From positions 248,001-312,000 of the forward strand of contig NZ_JOJL01000021.1 in assembly GCF_000721705.1 (NCBI RefSeq): 64,000 bases of DNA. The letters run 5' to 3'. Position 1 is the first letter of the stretch. Every line of letters starts with the position of its first letter. Positions 38,463 through 47,516 of this stretch are shown one piece after another. This DNA is from Actinoplanes subtropicus (GTDB lineage Bacteria > Actinomycetota > Actinomycetes > Mycobacteriales > Micromonosporaceae). A program made the position numbers and the translations under genes. The notes below the pieces were generated by a model. The model searched no databases. It was given only the letters and a program-made list of their open reading frames with translations, and had not been told where the DNA came from.

Positions 38463-38900
38463 TCAGACGTTGAAACCGAGCGCCCGCAGCTGCTCACGCC
38501 CGTCGTCGGTGATCTTGTCGGGACCCCACGGCGGCAGCCACACCCAGTTGATCCGGAAGTCGCTGACCAGCCCGCCGCCGGGCCCGGTGGTGAGCGCCGC
38601 CCGGGTCTGCTCCTCGATCACGTCGGTGAGCGGGCAGGCCGCCGAGGTCAGCGTCATGTCCAGGGTGGCGACGTTCTCGTCGTCCACGAACGTGCCGTAC
38701 ACCAGCCCGAGGTCGACCACGTTGATCCCCAGCTCGGGGTCGACGACGTCCTTCATCGCCTCCTCGATGTCCGCGATCGAGGCCTTGCTCAGGGCGGGCT
38801 TCTCCGCCGCCGCGTTCAGGTCGACGTCGGGCGCATCGGCGACATTTCCGGCCGCCGCCCGCTCCTCGGCCAGCCACGCGGGGGTCTGTTCGGTAGTCAT
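38463..38900 (-). CDS. sufT: Metal-sulfur cluster assembly factor (SufT/DUF59)
   Basis: A 145-residue protein with a MIP18/DUF59 domain: IADIEEAMKDVVDPELGINVVDLGLVYG, then the conserved Cys in TLTSAACPLTDVIEEQTR and the C-terminal RINWVWLPPWGPDKITDDGREQLRALG. SufT-type proteins help mature Fe-S proteins. About 40 poorly conserved residues precede the domain. ATG 38900 has GGAGGTGAAGG upstream and overlaps the sufU stop (ATGA). It is the last gene of the suf operon, as Rv1466 is in mycobacteria. Confidence 0.92.
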   Translation of the reverse strand: MTTEQTPAWLAEERAAAGNVADAPDVDLNAAAEKPALSKASIADIEEAMKDVVDPELGINVVDLGLVYGTFVDDENVATLDMTLTSAACPLTDVIEEQTRAALTTGPGGGLVSDFRINWVWLPPWGPDKITDDGREQLRALGFNV

Positions 38901-39352
38901 GCCTTCACCTCCGGGCTCACGCCCACATCGACACCCGCGCGCGCCGCGGCATCCTTGAAAGCCATCCACGGCAGCAGCGCGCACTTCACCCGCGCCGGGA
39001 ATTTCGCCACGCCCGCGAACGCCACCGCATCCCCGAGCACGTCCTCGTCCGGCTCGACCTGGCCACGACCCTGCATCAGCTCGACGAACGCCTCCTGGAT
39101 CGCGGCGATCTCGGCCGGGGCCTTACCGACGACCAGCTCGTGCAGCACGGACGCGGACGCCTGCGAGATCGAACACCCGAGGCCATCGTACGAAATATCA
39201 GAAAAATCTGACACAACCCGTACGGTGATCTCGTCGCCACACGTCGGGTTCACGTGATGGGCCTCGCCATCGAACGGATCCCGCAGGCCACGGCCGTGCG
39301 GATGCTTGTAGTGATCGAGGATGATCTCCTGGTACAGCGCGTCCAGCATCAT
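38897..39352 (-). CDS. sufU: Fe-S assembly sulfur-transfer protein SufU
   Basis: A 151-residue SufU. It accepts persulfide sulfur from SufS and passes it to SufBCD. The zinc-site and active residues are visible: Cys in NPTCGDEI, Cys in LGCSISQAS and Cys in RVKCALLPW, with Asp in CGDE. The insertion between the second and third cysteines distinguishes SufU from IscU. The start ATG at 39352 shares a base with the sufS TGA stop (TGATG). The start could also be the next Met. Confidence 0.95.
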   Translation of the reverse strand: MMLDALYQEIILDHYKHPHGRGLRDPFDGEAHHVNPTCGDEITVRVVSDFSDISYDGLGCSISQASASVLHELVVGKAPAEIAAIQEAFVELMQGRGQVEPDEDVLGDAVAFAGVAKFPARVKCALLPWMAFKDAAARAGVDVGVSPEVKA

Positions 39353-40581
39353 CAGCCGAACACCTTCTTCACCTGGTCGAGGCCGCGCACCAGCGCGTCG
39401 ACCTCCTCCGTCGTCGTGTAGAGGTAGAAGGACGCCCGGGTCAGTGCCGGCACGCCGAAGCGCACACAGGTCGGCTTCGCACAATGATGCCCGACCCGCA
39501 CCTGCACGCCCTGCGCGTCGAGGATCTGCCCCACATCGTGCGGGTGTACCCCGTCGACGGCGAACGACACCGTTCCCCCGCGGCCCTCCGGCGTGAGCGG
39601 GCCGACGACGCGCACGCCCGGCACGTCGGCCAGGGCCTTCAACGCGTACGCCGTGATGTCCTGCTCGTGCTGGTGAACCTCGGCCATGCCCAGCGCCGTC
39701 AGGTAATCGACCGCCGCACCGAGCCCGACCGCCTCGGCGATCGGCGGCGTGCCCGCCTCGAACCGGGCCGGCGGCGCCGCGTAGGTCGTGCCGCCCATCG
39801 TGACCGTCTCGATCATCGACCCACCACCGAGGAACGGCGGCATCTTGGCGAGCAGCTCGAACCGCCCCCAGAGCACCCCGATGCCGGTCGGCGCGAGCAT
39901 CTTGTGCCCGGTGAAGGCGATGAAGTCGACGCCCAGCTCGCGCACGTCCACGGGCAGGTGCGGCACCGCCTGCGAGCTGTCGAGCAGCACGAGCGCGCCG
40001 ACCTGGCGGGCCCGCGCCGCGATCCGGGACACGTCGTTGATCGTGCCGAGCACGTTGGAGACGTGCACCAGCGCGACCAGCCTGGTGCGCTCGTTGACCA
40101 GCTCCTCGAGCCCCGACTCGTCGAGCCGGCCCTCGTCGGTGATGCCGAACCAGCGCAGCGTGGCGCCGGTCCGCTCGCAGAGCAGCTGCCACGGCACGAT
40201 GTTCGAGTGGTGCTCCATCTCGGAGATCACGATCTCGTCGCCCGGGCCGAGCTTCAGGTGCTGGCCGAGCGAGTACGCCACCAGGTTGATCGCCTCGGTC
40301 GAGTTCTTGGTGAAGACGATCTCGTCGGGCGTGCCGGCGTTGATGAACGCCGCGACCTTGGCGCGGGCGCCCTCGTACGCCATCGTCGCCTCGGTCCCGA
40401 GCGTGTGCACCGAGCGGGACACGTTGGCGTTGTGCCGCTCGTTGTGCGCGCGCACGGCGTCCAGGACCTGCACCGGTTTCTGGGAGGTGGCCCCGCTGTC
40501 CAGGTAGGCCAGCGGGTGCCCGTTGACCTCCCGCCCGAGGATCGGGAAGTCGGCTCGGATCCGGGCCACGTCGAACGTCAT
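39352..40581 (-). CDS. sufS: Cysteine desulfurase SufS (group II)
   Basis: A 409-residue PLP enzyme that removes sulfur from cysteine for Fe-S assembly. The PLP Lys is Lys227 (FTGHKMLAPTG). The persulfide-carrying Cys is Cys367 in VRVGHHCAKPTC, within the short rigid loop typical of group II enzymes that depend on SufU. The N terminus FPILGREVNGHPLAYLDSGATSQKP is characteristic. It lies between sufC (15 nt upstream) and sufU (overlapping). Confidence 0.96.
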   Translation of the reverse strand: MTFDVARIRADFPILGREVNGHPLAYLDSGATSQKPVQVLDAVRAHNERHNANVSRSVHTLGTEATMAYEGARAKVAAFINAGTPDEIVFTKNSTEAINLVAYSLGQHLKLGPGDEIVISEMEHHSNIVPWQLLCERTGATLRWFGITDEGRLDESGLEELVNERTRLVALVHVSNVLGTINDVSRIAARARQVGALVLLDSSQAVPHLPVDVRELGVDFIAFTGHKMLAPTGIGVLWGRFELLAKMPPFLGGGSMIETVTMGGTTYAAPPARFEAGTPPIAEAVGLGAAVDYLTALGMAEVHQHEQDITAYALKALADVPGVRVVGPLTPEGRGGTVSFAVDGVHPHDVGQILDAQGVQVRVGHHCAKPTCVRFGVPALTRASFYLYTTTEEVDALVRGLDQVKKVFG

Positions 40582-40596
40582 CGTTCTCTCCCCGCT

Positions 40597-41358
40597 TCAG
40601 ACGCGCGCGGCCACGTAGCGCTCGTAACCCTCGGCTTCCAGCTGCTCGGCCAGCTCCGGGCCGCCCTCCTGGACGATCTTGCCGGCCACGAAGACGTGCA
40701 CGAAGTCCGGCTTGATGTAGCGCAGGATCCGGGTGTAGTGGGTGATCAGCAGCAGGCCGGTGTCGCCGGTCTCGCGCACCCGGTTGACGCCCTCGCTGAC
40801 CACCCGCAGCGCGTCGATGTCCAGGCCGGAGTCGGTCTCGTCGAGGATCGCCACCTTCGGCTTGAGCAACTCGAGCTGCATGATCTCGTGCCGCTTCTTC
40901 TCGCCGCCGGAGAAGCCCTCGTTGACGTTGCGCTGGGCGAACGCCGGGTCCATCTGCAGTTTCTCCATCGCCGAGCGCAGCTCGCCGGCCCAGGTGCGCA
41001 GCTTCGGCGCCTCGCCGTCGATCGCGGTCTTGGCGGTACGCAGGAAGTTCGCCACCGAGACGCCGGGCACCTCGACCGGGTACTGCATCGCCAGGAACAG
41101 TCCGGCCCGGGCGCGCTCGTCCACGGTCATGGCCAGCACGTCGTCGCCGTCGAGCGTCACCGAGCCGCCGGTGATCTGGTATTTCGGGTGGCCCGCGATC
41201 GAGTAGGCCAGCGTCGACTTGCCCGACCCGTTCGGCCCCATGATCGCGTGGGTCTCGCCGGCCTTCACGGTGAGGTCGACTCCGGCCAGGATGGGCTTCA
41301 GCTCGCCGTCGGGCAGCTTCACCGACACCTTCAGGCCACGAATATCGAGGGTGCTCAC
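40597..41358 (-). CDS. sufC: Fe-S cluster assembly ATPase SufC
   Basis: A 253-residue ABC ATPase of the SufBC2D scaffold. Walker A is GPNGSGKST, the signature is FSGGEKKRHE, Walker B is VAILDETDSGLDID and the switch His is in LLITHYTRIL. The DETDSGLD form of Walker B is specific to SufC. Start GTG 41358 overlaps the Rieske gene stop (GTGA). Confidence 0.97.
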   Translation of the reverse strand: MSTLDIRGLKVSVKLPDGELKPILAGVDLTVKAGETHAIMGPNGSGKSTLAYSIAGHPKYQITGGSVTLDGDDVLAMTVDERARAGLFLAMQYPVEVPGVSVANFLRTAKTAIDGEAPKLRTWAGELRSAMEKLQMDPAFAQRNVNEGFSGGEKKRHEIMQLELLKPKVAILDETDSGLDIDALRVVSEGVNRVRETGDTGLLLITHYTRILRYIKPDFVHVFVAGKIVQEGGPELAEQLEAEGYERYVAARV

Positions 41359-41690
41359 GGGTTGACTCCATTGCTCGGTGTGGTCGAAACGTAGATGTCG
41401 CCGTCACGGATCTCCACGGCGAAGGTCGCCACCGGCTCGGTGGCCGGCAGCCCGGTGGGCTCGCCGGTGCGCAGGTCGAAGCGCGAGCCGTGCAGCCAGC
41501 ATTCGAGGGTGCAGCCGTCCACCTCACCCTCGGAGAGGGCCACCGCGGCGTGACTGCACTCGTCCCGTACGGCGTAGAAGTTGTCGTCGTCGGCGTGCAC
41601 GACGGCGATCTCGACGCCGGCCACCTCCACCGAGATGGCGGCGCCCTTCGCGACGTCGTCGGCCGGGCCGACCAGCTCGAAGCTGCTCAC
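41355..41690 (-). CDS. Rieske [2Fe-2S] ferredoxin in the suf operon
   Basis: A 111-residue soluble Rieske ferredoxin. The cluster ligands are Cys-His in DECSHAAVAL and Cys-x2-His in LECWLHGSRFD, and the C-terminal strand is FAVEIRDGDIYV. It has the size of a non-haem-oxygenase ferredoxin subunit, but no oxygenase is nearby. Its place between sufD and sufC, overlapping both at GTGA junctions, suggests it supplies electrons during Fe-S assembly. That role is inferred from position only. Confidence 0.93.
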   Translation of the reverse strand: MSSFELVGPADDVAKGAAISVEVAGVEIAVVHADDDNFYAVRDECSHAAVALSEGEVDGCTLECWLHGSRFDLRTGEPTGLPATEPVATFAVEIRDGDIYVSTTPSNGVNP

Positions 41691-42817
41691 GCGCCGGCCT
41701 CGGCCAGCCGCGCCTCGATCGCGTCGCCCAGGCGCTCGCGCAGCTCCTCGACCGGGATCTTGTTGATCAGCTCGACGAAGAAGCCGCGCACGACCAGCTT
41801 GCGCGCCTCCCGCTCGGGGATGCCACGAGCCATCAGGTAGAACAGCTGCTCGTCGTCGAAGCGGCCGGTCGCGCTCGCGTGCCCGGCGCCGACGATCTCA
41901 CCGGTCTCGATCTCCAGATTGGGCACGGAATGAGCGATCGCCCCGTCCGTCAAAATCAAGTTCCGATTGATCTCGTACGTGTCGGTGCCGGTCGCTGCGG
42001 CGCGGATCAGCACGTCGCCGACCCACACGGTCTTCGTCGAGGCGCCCTGCAGCGCCCCGCGGTAGCCCACGTAGCTGCGGCAGTCGGGCACGCTGTGATC
42101 GACCAGCTGGCGGTGCTCGAAGTGCTGACCCGTGTCGGCGAAGTAGAGACCCCACAGCTCGGCGTCGCCGCCCCGGCCCGCGTACTCCACGCTGGTGTAC
42201 TGCCGGACCAGGTCGCCGCCCAGCGCCACCTGCACGTGCTGCACCCGGGCGTCCTTGCCGACCCGGAACTTGACGTGCTGGGCCTGCACGGCGCCGGCGT
42301 CCCACTCGGCCAGGGTCACGAAGGTCAGCTGAGCGCTGTCCCCCAGGACGACCTCGATGTTGTCGGCGAGGAACGCCGTACCCACCTGCTCCAGAACGAC
42401 GGTGACCTTGGCGAACGCACCCACCTTGACCACGGTCCTGGCCGCGGCGGCATCGCCGCCCTTACCCACCACGCGCACGACGACGGCCTCGTCGGTCGAC
42501 GTCTCCGGCGCCACCTCGATCAGGGTGACGCCGTCGGCCGAGCCGTAGGCCAGCGCGCTGATCCGGTCGAACGGGGTCAGCACCGCCTCGGCCTCGTCGA
42601 CGTGCTTGACCGCGACGCCGGCCGGCAGCTCACCGTGCTCGACGGCCGGCGCGACACCGGTCAGCCGCGCGGCGGTGACCAGCTCGCCGAGCCGCTTGAG
42701 CGGGGTGAAACGCCACTCCTCCTCCAGCCCGTTGAGGGCCGGGAAGTCGGCGACGTCGAACGACCGCAGCAGCTGCGACTTGGTGCTGGGCGGGGGGCTC
42801 TTTGTTTCGGTGGTCAT
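41687..42817 (-). CDS. sufD: Fe-S cluster scaffold protein SufD
   Basis: A 376-residue SufD, partner of SufB in the SufBC2D scaffold. The N terminus RSFDVADFPALNGLEEEWRFTPLKRL and the C-terminal beta-helix and helical bundle (GHASATGRFDDEQLFYLMARGIPEREARKLVVRGF) are diagnostic. The His in the VGAGHASATG segment corresponds to the conserved SufD His used in cluster formation. It starts 3 nt after sufB. Confidence 0.95.
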   Translation of the reverse strand: MTTETKSPPPSTKSQLLRSFDVADFPALNGLEEEWRFTPLKRLGELVTAARLTGVAPAVEHGELPAGVAVKHVDEAEAVLTPFDRISALAYGSADGVTLIEVAPETSTDEAVVVRVVGKGGDAAAARTVVKVGAFAKVTVVLEQVGTAFLADNIEVVLGDSAQLTFVTLAEWDAGAVQAQHVKFRVGKDARVQHVQVALGGDLVRQYTSVEYAGRGGDAELWGLYFADTGQHFEHRQLVDHSVPDCRSYVGYRGALQGASTKTVWVGDVLIRAAATGTDTYEINRNLILTDGAIAHSVPNLEIETGEIVGAGHASATGRFDDEQLFYLMARGIPEREARKLVVRGFFVELINKIPVEELRERLGDAIEARLAEAGA

Positions 42818-42820
42818 GGT

Positions 42821-44242
42821 TTAACCGACAGCGCCTTCCATCTGGAGCTCGATAAGACGGTTCAGCTCGAGGGCGTACTCCATCGGCAGTTCCTTGGCGA
42901 TGGGCTCGATGAAGCCACGCACGATCATCGCCATCGCCTCGTCCTCGGTGAGACCGCGGCTCATCAGGTAGAAGAGCTGGTCCTCGCTGACCTTGGAGAC
43001 GGTCGCCTCATGCCCCATCGAAACGTCGTCCTCGCGGATGTCGACGTAAGGGTAGGTATCCGACCGGGAGATGGTGTCGACCAGGAGTGCGTCGCACTTG
43101 ACCGTGCTCTTCGAGTGCGACGAGCCCTCCAATACCTGCACGAGGCCGCGGTACGAGGTGCGGCCGCCGCCCCGGGCGATCGACTTCGACACGATCGTCG
43201 ACGACGTGTACGGCGCCGCGTGCACCATCTTCGCCCCGGCGTCCTGGTGCTGGCCCTCGCCGGCCATCGCGACGCTGAGCACCTCGCCCTTCGCGTGCGG
43301 GCCGGTCATGTAGACGGCCGGGTACTTCATCGTCACCTTGGAGCCGATGTTGCCGTCGATCCACTCCATGGTCGCGCCCTCCTCGCAGGTGGCGCGCTTG
43401 GTGACCAGGTTGTAGACGTTGTTCGACCAGTTCTGGATGGTCGTGTACCGGCAGCGGGCGTTCTTCTTCACGATGATCTCGACGACCGCGGAGTGCAGCG
43501 AGTCGGACGAGTAGATCGGCGCGGTGCAGCCCTCGACGTAGTGCACGTAGGCGCCCTCGTCCACGATGATCAGGGTCCGCTCGAACTGGCCCATGTTCTC
43601 CGTGTTGATCCGGAAGTACGCCTGCAGCGGGATCTCCACGTGCACGCCCTTCGGCACGTAGATGAACGACCCGCCGGACCACACGCTGGTGTTCAGGGCG
43701 GCGAACTTGTTGTCGCCGACCGGGATCACCGTGCCGAAGTACTCCTTGAAGATGTCCTCGTGCTCCTTGAGGGCCGTGTCGGTGTCGAGGAAGACGACAC
43801 CCTGCTCCTCCAGGTCCTCACGGATCTTGTGGTAGACCACCTCGGACTCGTACTGAGCCGCGACACCGGCCACGAGGCGCTGCTTCTCCGCCTCCGGGAT
43901 GCCGAGCTTGTCGTACGTCGCCTTGATGTCGTCGGGCAGGTCGTCCCAGGAGGCCGCCTGCTTCTCGGTGGACCGCACGAAGTACTTGATGTTCTGGAAG
44001 TCGATCCCGGTGAGGTCGGCGCCCCACGACGGCATCGGCTTGCGGTCGAACAGCCGCAGGCCCTTGAGCCGGAGGTTGAGCATCCACTCGGGCTCGTTCT
44101 TCTTCGCGGAGATGTCGCGCACCACGGCCTCGGACAGCCCACGCTGAGCCGCGGCGCCCGCGACGTCGGCGTCGGCCCAGCCGTACTCGTACTTGCCCAG
44201 GGCGGCGAGGTGCTCTTCCTGAGTGACGATCTGGTCGGTCAT
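42821..44242 (-). CDS. sufB: Fe-S cluster scaffold protein SufB
   Basis: A 473-residue SufB, the main scaffold subunit. Typical segments are [51 protein letters not shown], and the C-terminal [27 protein letters not shown]. No intein is present, unlike the orthologue Rv1461 in M. tuberculosis. Its start overlaps the sufR stop (ATGA), so regulator and scaffold share a transcript. Confidence 0.97.
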   Translation of the reverse strand: MTDQIVTQEEHLAALGKYEYGWADADVAGAAAQRGLSEAVVRDISAKKNEPEWMLNLRLKGLRLFDRKPMPSWGADLTGIDFQNIKYFVRSTEKQAASWDDLPDDIKATYDKLGIPEAEKQRLVAGVAAQYESEVVYHKIREDLEEQGVVFLDTDTALKEHEDIFKEYFGTVIPVGDNKFAALNTSVWSGGSFIYVPKGVHVEIPLQAYFRINTENMGQFERTLIIVDEGAYVHYVEGCTAPIYSSDSLHSAVVEIIVKKNARCRYTTIQNWSNNVYNLVTKRATCEEGATMEWIDGNIGSKVTMKYPAVYMTGPHAKGEVLSVAMAGEGQHQDAGAKMVHAAPYTSSTIVSKSIARGGGRTSYRGLVQVLEGSSHSKSTVKCDALLVDTISRSDTYPYVDIREDDVSMGHEATVSKVSEDQLFYLMSRGLTEDEAMAMIVRGFIEPIAKELPMEYALELNRLIELQMEGAVG

Positions 44243-44958
44243 GTATCTGTCCTAACCGTGGGTGCTTTCCTGGCGGGTCCCGGAATATGCGTGGTGCACA
44301 CCCCGTCGCCGTGCGCGATGGTGGCGAGACGCTGCACGTGGGTGCCGATGAGCCGGGAGATGACCTCGGTCTCGGCGTCGCACAGCTGGGGGAACTCGGC
44401 GGCCACGTGGGCCACCGGACAGGAGTGCTGGCACAGCTGGCCGCCGGACGCGATCGTGGTCGCGCTGGCAGCGTAGCCCTCGGCTGTGAGCGCCTCGGCG
44501 AGCGCCTCCGCCCGCTTGATCGGGTCGTCGCCGGCCTCGCACATCGCCTGCCGGCACCGCTCCTCGAGCGCCGCGACCTGAGTGGCCGCGAACTCGCTGA
44601 CCGCCTCGGGACCGCTGCGCAGCGCGATCCACCGGAGGGCGGCGGTGGCGATGCCGTCGTAGTGATGCGGATTCAGGTTCTCGCGCGCCGACGCGGTCAG
44701 CGCGAACGCCTTCGCCGGCCGGCCACGCCCGCGCGGCCCCCGGTTGCGGACCTCTCGGGTCTCGACCAGGCCGTCGGCGAGCATCGCGTCCAGATGCTTA
44801 CGGATCGCCGCGGACCCGAGCCCCAACTCGGCCCCGAGCTCGGCGGCGGTGGCCGCGCCCCGCTCGAGCAACAATTGGGCGACGCGATCACGGGTGCGCC
44901 CGTCCGACGCGCTGGCAGACGCCACCGCACCGCTCCGGATCAGCACCTCGTTTTTCAC
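44239..44958 (-). CDS. sufR: SufR, Fe-S-sensing repressor of the suf operon
   Basis: A 239-residue winged-helix regulator. The DNA-binding part is [39 protein letters not shown]. The C-terminal part holds the cluster cysteines: [22 protein letters not shown] and a last VCTTHI. SufR represses suf when Fe-S clusters are sufficient. The start is taken at GTG 44958. There is no Shine-Dalgarno, but TAACGT lies 7 nt upstream, which fits a leaderless mRNA. A GTG at 44946 is the alternative. Confidence 0.92.
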   Translation of the reverse strand: MKNEVLIRSGAVASASASDGRTRDRVAQLLLERGAATAAELGAELGLGSAAIRKHLDAMLADGLVETREVRNRGPRGRGRPAKAFALTASARENLNPHHYDGIATAALRWIALRSGPEAVSEFAATQVAALEERCRQAMCEAGDDPIKRAEALAEALTAEGYAASATTIASGGQLCQHSCPVAHVAAEFPQLCDAETEVISRLIGTHVQRLATIAHGDGVCTTHIPGPARKAPTVRTDT

Positions 44959-44965
44959 TACGCCA

Positions 44966-44971
44966 ACGTTA
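44966..44971 (-). promoter_or_regulatory. Candidate -10 box of sufR (leaderless)
   Basis: TAACGT on the minus strand fits the actinobacterial TANNNT -10 consensus and lies exactly 7 nt before the sufR GTG. Transcription would then start at or next to the initiation codon. The surrounding TACGTAACGTTGGCGTA has partial dyad symmetry, so SufR could bind here. Confidence 0.5.
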
Positions 44972-45061
44972 CGTATTTCCGCCGGGCCCTGCAAACCGGC
45001 TCCGCGGTGATCCAGACCACGGGACATCCGGAGCCCCCGATTTCCGGCCGGGCACGCTGCG

Positions 45062-45067
45062 TACGAT
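45062..45067 (+). promoter_or_regulatory. Candidate -10 box of ctaA (leaderless)
   Basis: TACGAT fits TANNNT and lies 7 nt before the ctaA GTG at 45075, which would give a leaderless mRNA. This mirrors the arrangement at sufR on the other strand, 100 bp away. Confidence 0.45.
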
Positions 45068-45074
45068 CGCAGAG

Positions 45075-46007
45075 GTGAAGCTCCCCGCCCTGCGCCCGAT
45101 GGCCCTGGCGTCCCTGATCGCGAATATCGCCCTGGTCGTCACCGGTGCGGCGGTCCGGCTCACCGATTCCGGTCTAGGCTGCCCCACCTGGCCCCGATGC
45201 ACCGACGGCTCCTACACGACCACGTCGGCGATGGGCGTGCACGGCGTCATCGAGTTCACCAACCGCCTGCTCGGCATCGCCCTGTTCGTGGTCGCCCTGG
45301 CCTGCTTCGTGGTCGCCTGGCTGCAGAAACCGAGGCGCCGCCGCCAGGTACGCCTGAGCCTGCTGGTGCTGCTGGGCATCCCCGGCCAGGGCGTCGTCGG
45401 CGGCATCACGGTGCTGACGGATCTCAACCCGTGGGTGGTCGGCCTCCACTTCCTGCTCTCGATGGCCCTGATCGCCGCCGCCTACGCCCTGTGGCACTCG
45501 ACCGCGGAGGGCGACGGCCCCCCGGTCCACCTGGTGACCACTCCCCTGCGCCACCTCACGCTGCTCCTGACCCTGGCCAGCGCCGGCGTGATCGTCCTGG
45601 GCGTAGTGGTGACCGGCAGCGGCCCCCACTCCGGCGACAACGGCGCCAAGCGCAACGGCCTCGACCCGGCCGCCATCGCCCAGGCCCACGCCGACCTGGT
45701 CTTCCTGCTGATCGGTCTCACGGCTGCCGTGTGGCTGGCCTTCCGCGCGGTCAACGCCCCCGTCCCGGCCCGCGCGGCCCTGACCCTCCTGGTGATCGAG
45801 CTGTCCCAGGGCCTGATCGGCTTCGTCCAGTACTTCACCCACCTCCCGGTAGCCCTGGTAGCGGCCCACATGCTCGGCGCCAGCCTGGTCTGGACCGCCA
45901 CGATCGCCGTCCTCCTCGCCCTCCGCACCCGCCCCGCCATCCCCGAGGCCCCGACGGAGGCGATTCCGGCATCCCTCCCCACCCCCGCCCCCTCCCCTTC
46001 CCGCTGA
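45075..46007 (+). CDS. ctaA: Haem A synthase (COX15/CtaA)
   Basis: A 310-residue membrane protein with about eight helices, converting haem O to haem A for cytochrome aa3 oxidase. The haem-ligand motifs are present: His in VHGVIEFTNRLLG, His in VVGLHFLLSM, His in AQAHADLVFLLIGL and His in LVAAHMLGASLVW. The TDSGLGCPTWPRC loop carries the conserved Cys pair. ctaB, which makes haem O, is 4 kb away. The C-terminal 30 residues are Pro/Ala-rich. Confidence 0.94.
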   Translation: MKLPALRPMALASLIANIALVVTGAAVRLTDSGLGCPTWPRCTDGSYTTTSAMGVHGVIEFTNRLLGIALFVVALACFVVAWLQKPRRRRQVRLSLLVLLGIPGQGVVGGITVLTDLNPWVVGLHFLLSMALIAAAYALWHSTAEGDGPPVHLVTTPLRHLTLLLTLASAGVIVLGVVVTGSGPHSGDNGAKRNGLDPAAIAQAHADLVFLLIGLTAAVWLAFRAVNAPVPARAALTLLVIELSQGLIGFVQYFTHLPVALVAAHMLGASLVWTATIAVLLALRTRPAIPEAPTEAIPASLPTPAPSPSR

Positions 46008-46066
46008 AATTCCTTCCGCCGTACGCGTCGACCGCTCCCCGCCGACCCGGCCGCCCCCGCCCCTCC

Positions 46067-46227
46067 CCCGCGACCAAGTGCCAACCAAGGCCGTAGCGCG
46101 CGTCTCGCGCGAGGCAATTGGCCAAAGCCGAGCAGCCGCCACCACCACTCCCCGCGACCAAGTGCTAACCAAGGCCGTAGCGCGCGTCTCGCGCGAGGCA
46201 ATTGGCCAAAGCCGAGCAGCCGCCACC
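46067..46227. repeat. 84-bp tandem duplication
   Basis: Two copies with period 84 bp (for example CGACCAAGTG at 46071 and 46155) differ at one base, GCCAACC against GCTAACC. Each copy holds the block GGCCGTAGCGCGCGTCTCGC and the palindrome TTGGCCAA. A 21-bp part (46089-46109, 46173-46193) recurs at 61033-61053 with one change. Confidence 0.93.
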
Positions 46228-46272
46228 CCGCGCACCACGCCCCTGCGCGATGGCACACCGCACCGCTCCCCC

Positions 46273-46603
46273 GCGCCGGGCAGATCTTGAAGGCGCGGCG
46301 TTCGGCGCGAACAGCAGTTCTTCGTCGTTGCGCTCGCCTCCGGTGAAAGGTGGTGGGTTCCCGTTGGCTGGGGCGTGTAAAGAAGTAACTTGGTGTTTTG
46401 CCGATTTCGTCAAGTTGATCTGATGAACCGTCCTGAGCTGCAACGACGCCGGAAGCTGGTCGGCGCGACTGGCGATCGCTCGCTTGAAGTCCGCCCACGT
46501 CAAGCGCCTGACATAGCAGATCGACGAGCCGGAGCGTGCGACACGCCGAGTTATTTCCTTACGCGCCCCTGTGAACGCCACGCCTTCAAGATCTGCCCGG
46601 CGC
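46273..46603. repeat. Degenerate large inverted repeat
   Basis: The outer arms 46273-46303 and 46573-46603 are 31 bp with one mismatch. The inner arms 46371-46398 and 46541-46568 match at 22 of 28 positions, nearly all differences being transitions. The left side has 67 nt between outer and inner arm and the right side has only 4, so the structure is asymmetric. It may be two inverted copies of a dispersed repeat or the decayed ends of a small mobile element. Confidence 0.8.
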
Positions 46604-46634
46604 CGGGGCTGCTCAGCGGTCGCCGGCCAGGGCG

Positions 46635-46776
46635 ACACGCCGTCGCCACGCGCCACCACCGGGCCGACCGACACGCCGTCGCCACGCGCCACCACCGGGC
46701 CGACCGACACGCCGCGCCACGCGCCACTATCGGGCGACCGACACTCCACCGCCGCGGGTCGCTGCGGGGCCGGACC
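46635..46776. repeat. 36-bp degenerate tandem array
   Basis: Copies of ACACGCCGTCGCCACGCGCC followed by ACCACCGGGCCGACCG begin at 46635, 46671 and 46707, with a divergent fourth at about 46741 and further decay to the right. The first two are identical. No unique spacers are present. Confidence 0.85.
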
Positions 46777-47516
46777 GACACGCCACCGCCACGCGTCACC
46801 GGGTCCGGATCGGCATGACGCCGTCACGCGTCGCCGCGGGCCGTGCCGGCACGCCGCGCCTCATCGGCGGACGGCGACTCGACCACCGGCTTGCCCGCAG
46901 GTCCGGCTGACACGCTGGACAGCGCTTCGGCGCGAGCGGGATCGGCGGCCGGCTGCGGACGGGGCGGAGGGGTCCACCGGCACCATCGTGGAGGTGCGCC
47001 GGGACGGTGCCGGTGGACGGCGGCCGCATCGGGAGTCTTGTGCGGCCGCGACGCACGGACTCGGAGGGGGGTCTTCCTAGGCGCCTCCTTTCTGGGGTCC
47101 CTGGCGCTGGAGAGGGAACGCCGCGGGGTGGCCCCGGTCGGGTGTGGCTGGGCTCGGCCGCGGCCGGGGCTCGGGTGAGAGTTCGCCGCTCCGGCGGTGA
47201 CCCCGTGGGACAGGAGCGGGCGAAACCGGGCCCCGGCCGCGGCACTACCGGGCTGAGACGGCGACCTGGCGGGCGGTCGCCGGCGGGCTCAGCCCGGGAG
47301 CCGGCCTGCGGTCGGCGATCGACCGCCGAGCACGGGGGAGATCCGCGACCGGACCGAGGGCGACCGGCGATAGGGCGCGGGCTGAGACGTCAGCAGGACC
47401 GACGGCGATCGGCGGGCGGGAACCAGCGGGGACGTCGGGCTGGTGATGGTGGCGCTCCGGTGGGACATGGGAGCAGCGTGCCGGGTGGGGCCGATCAATG
47501 AAGGAGCGATTCGTGG

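Noticed and set aside
46635..46776. 36-bp repeats resembling a CRISPR array
   Set aside because: Units are directly adjacent and degenerate with no unique spacers.
46571..47501. Several open frames in the 46-47.7 kb island as small genes
   Set aside because: They translate to repeats of Gly, Arg, Pro and Thr with no conserved pattern and start without ribosome-binding sites.
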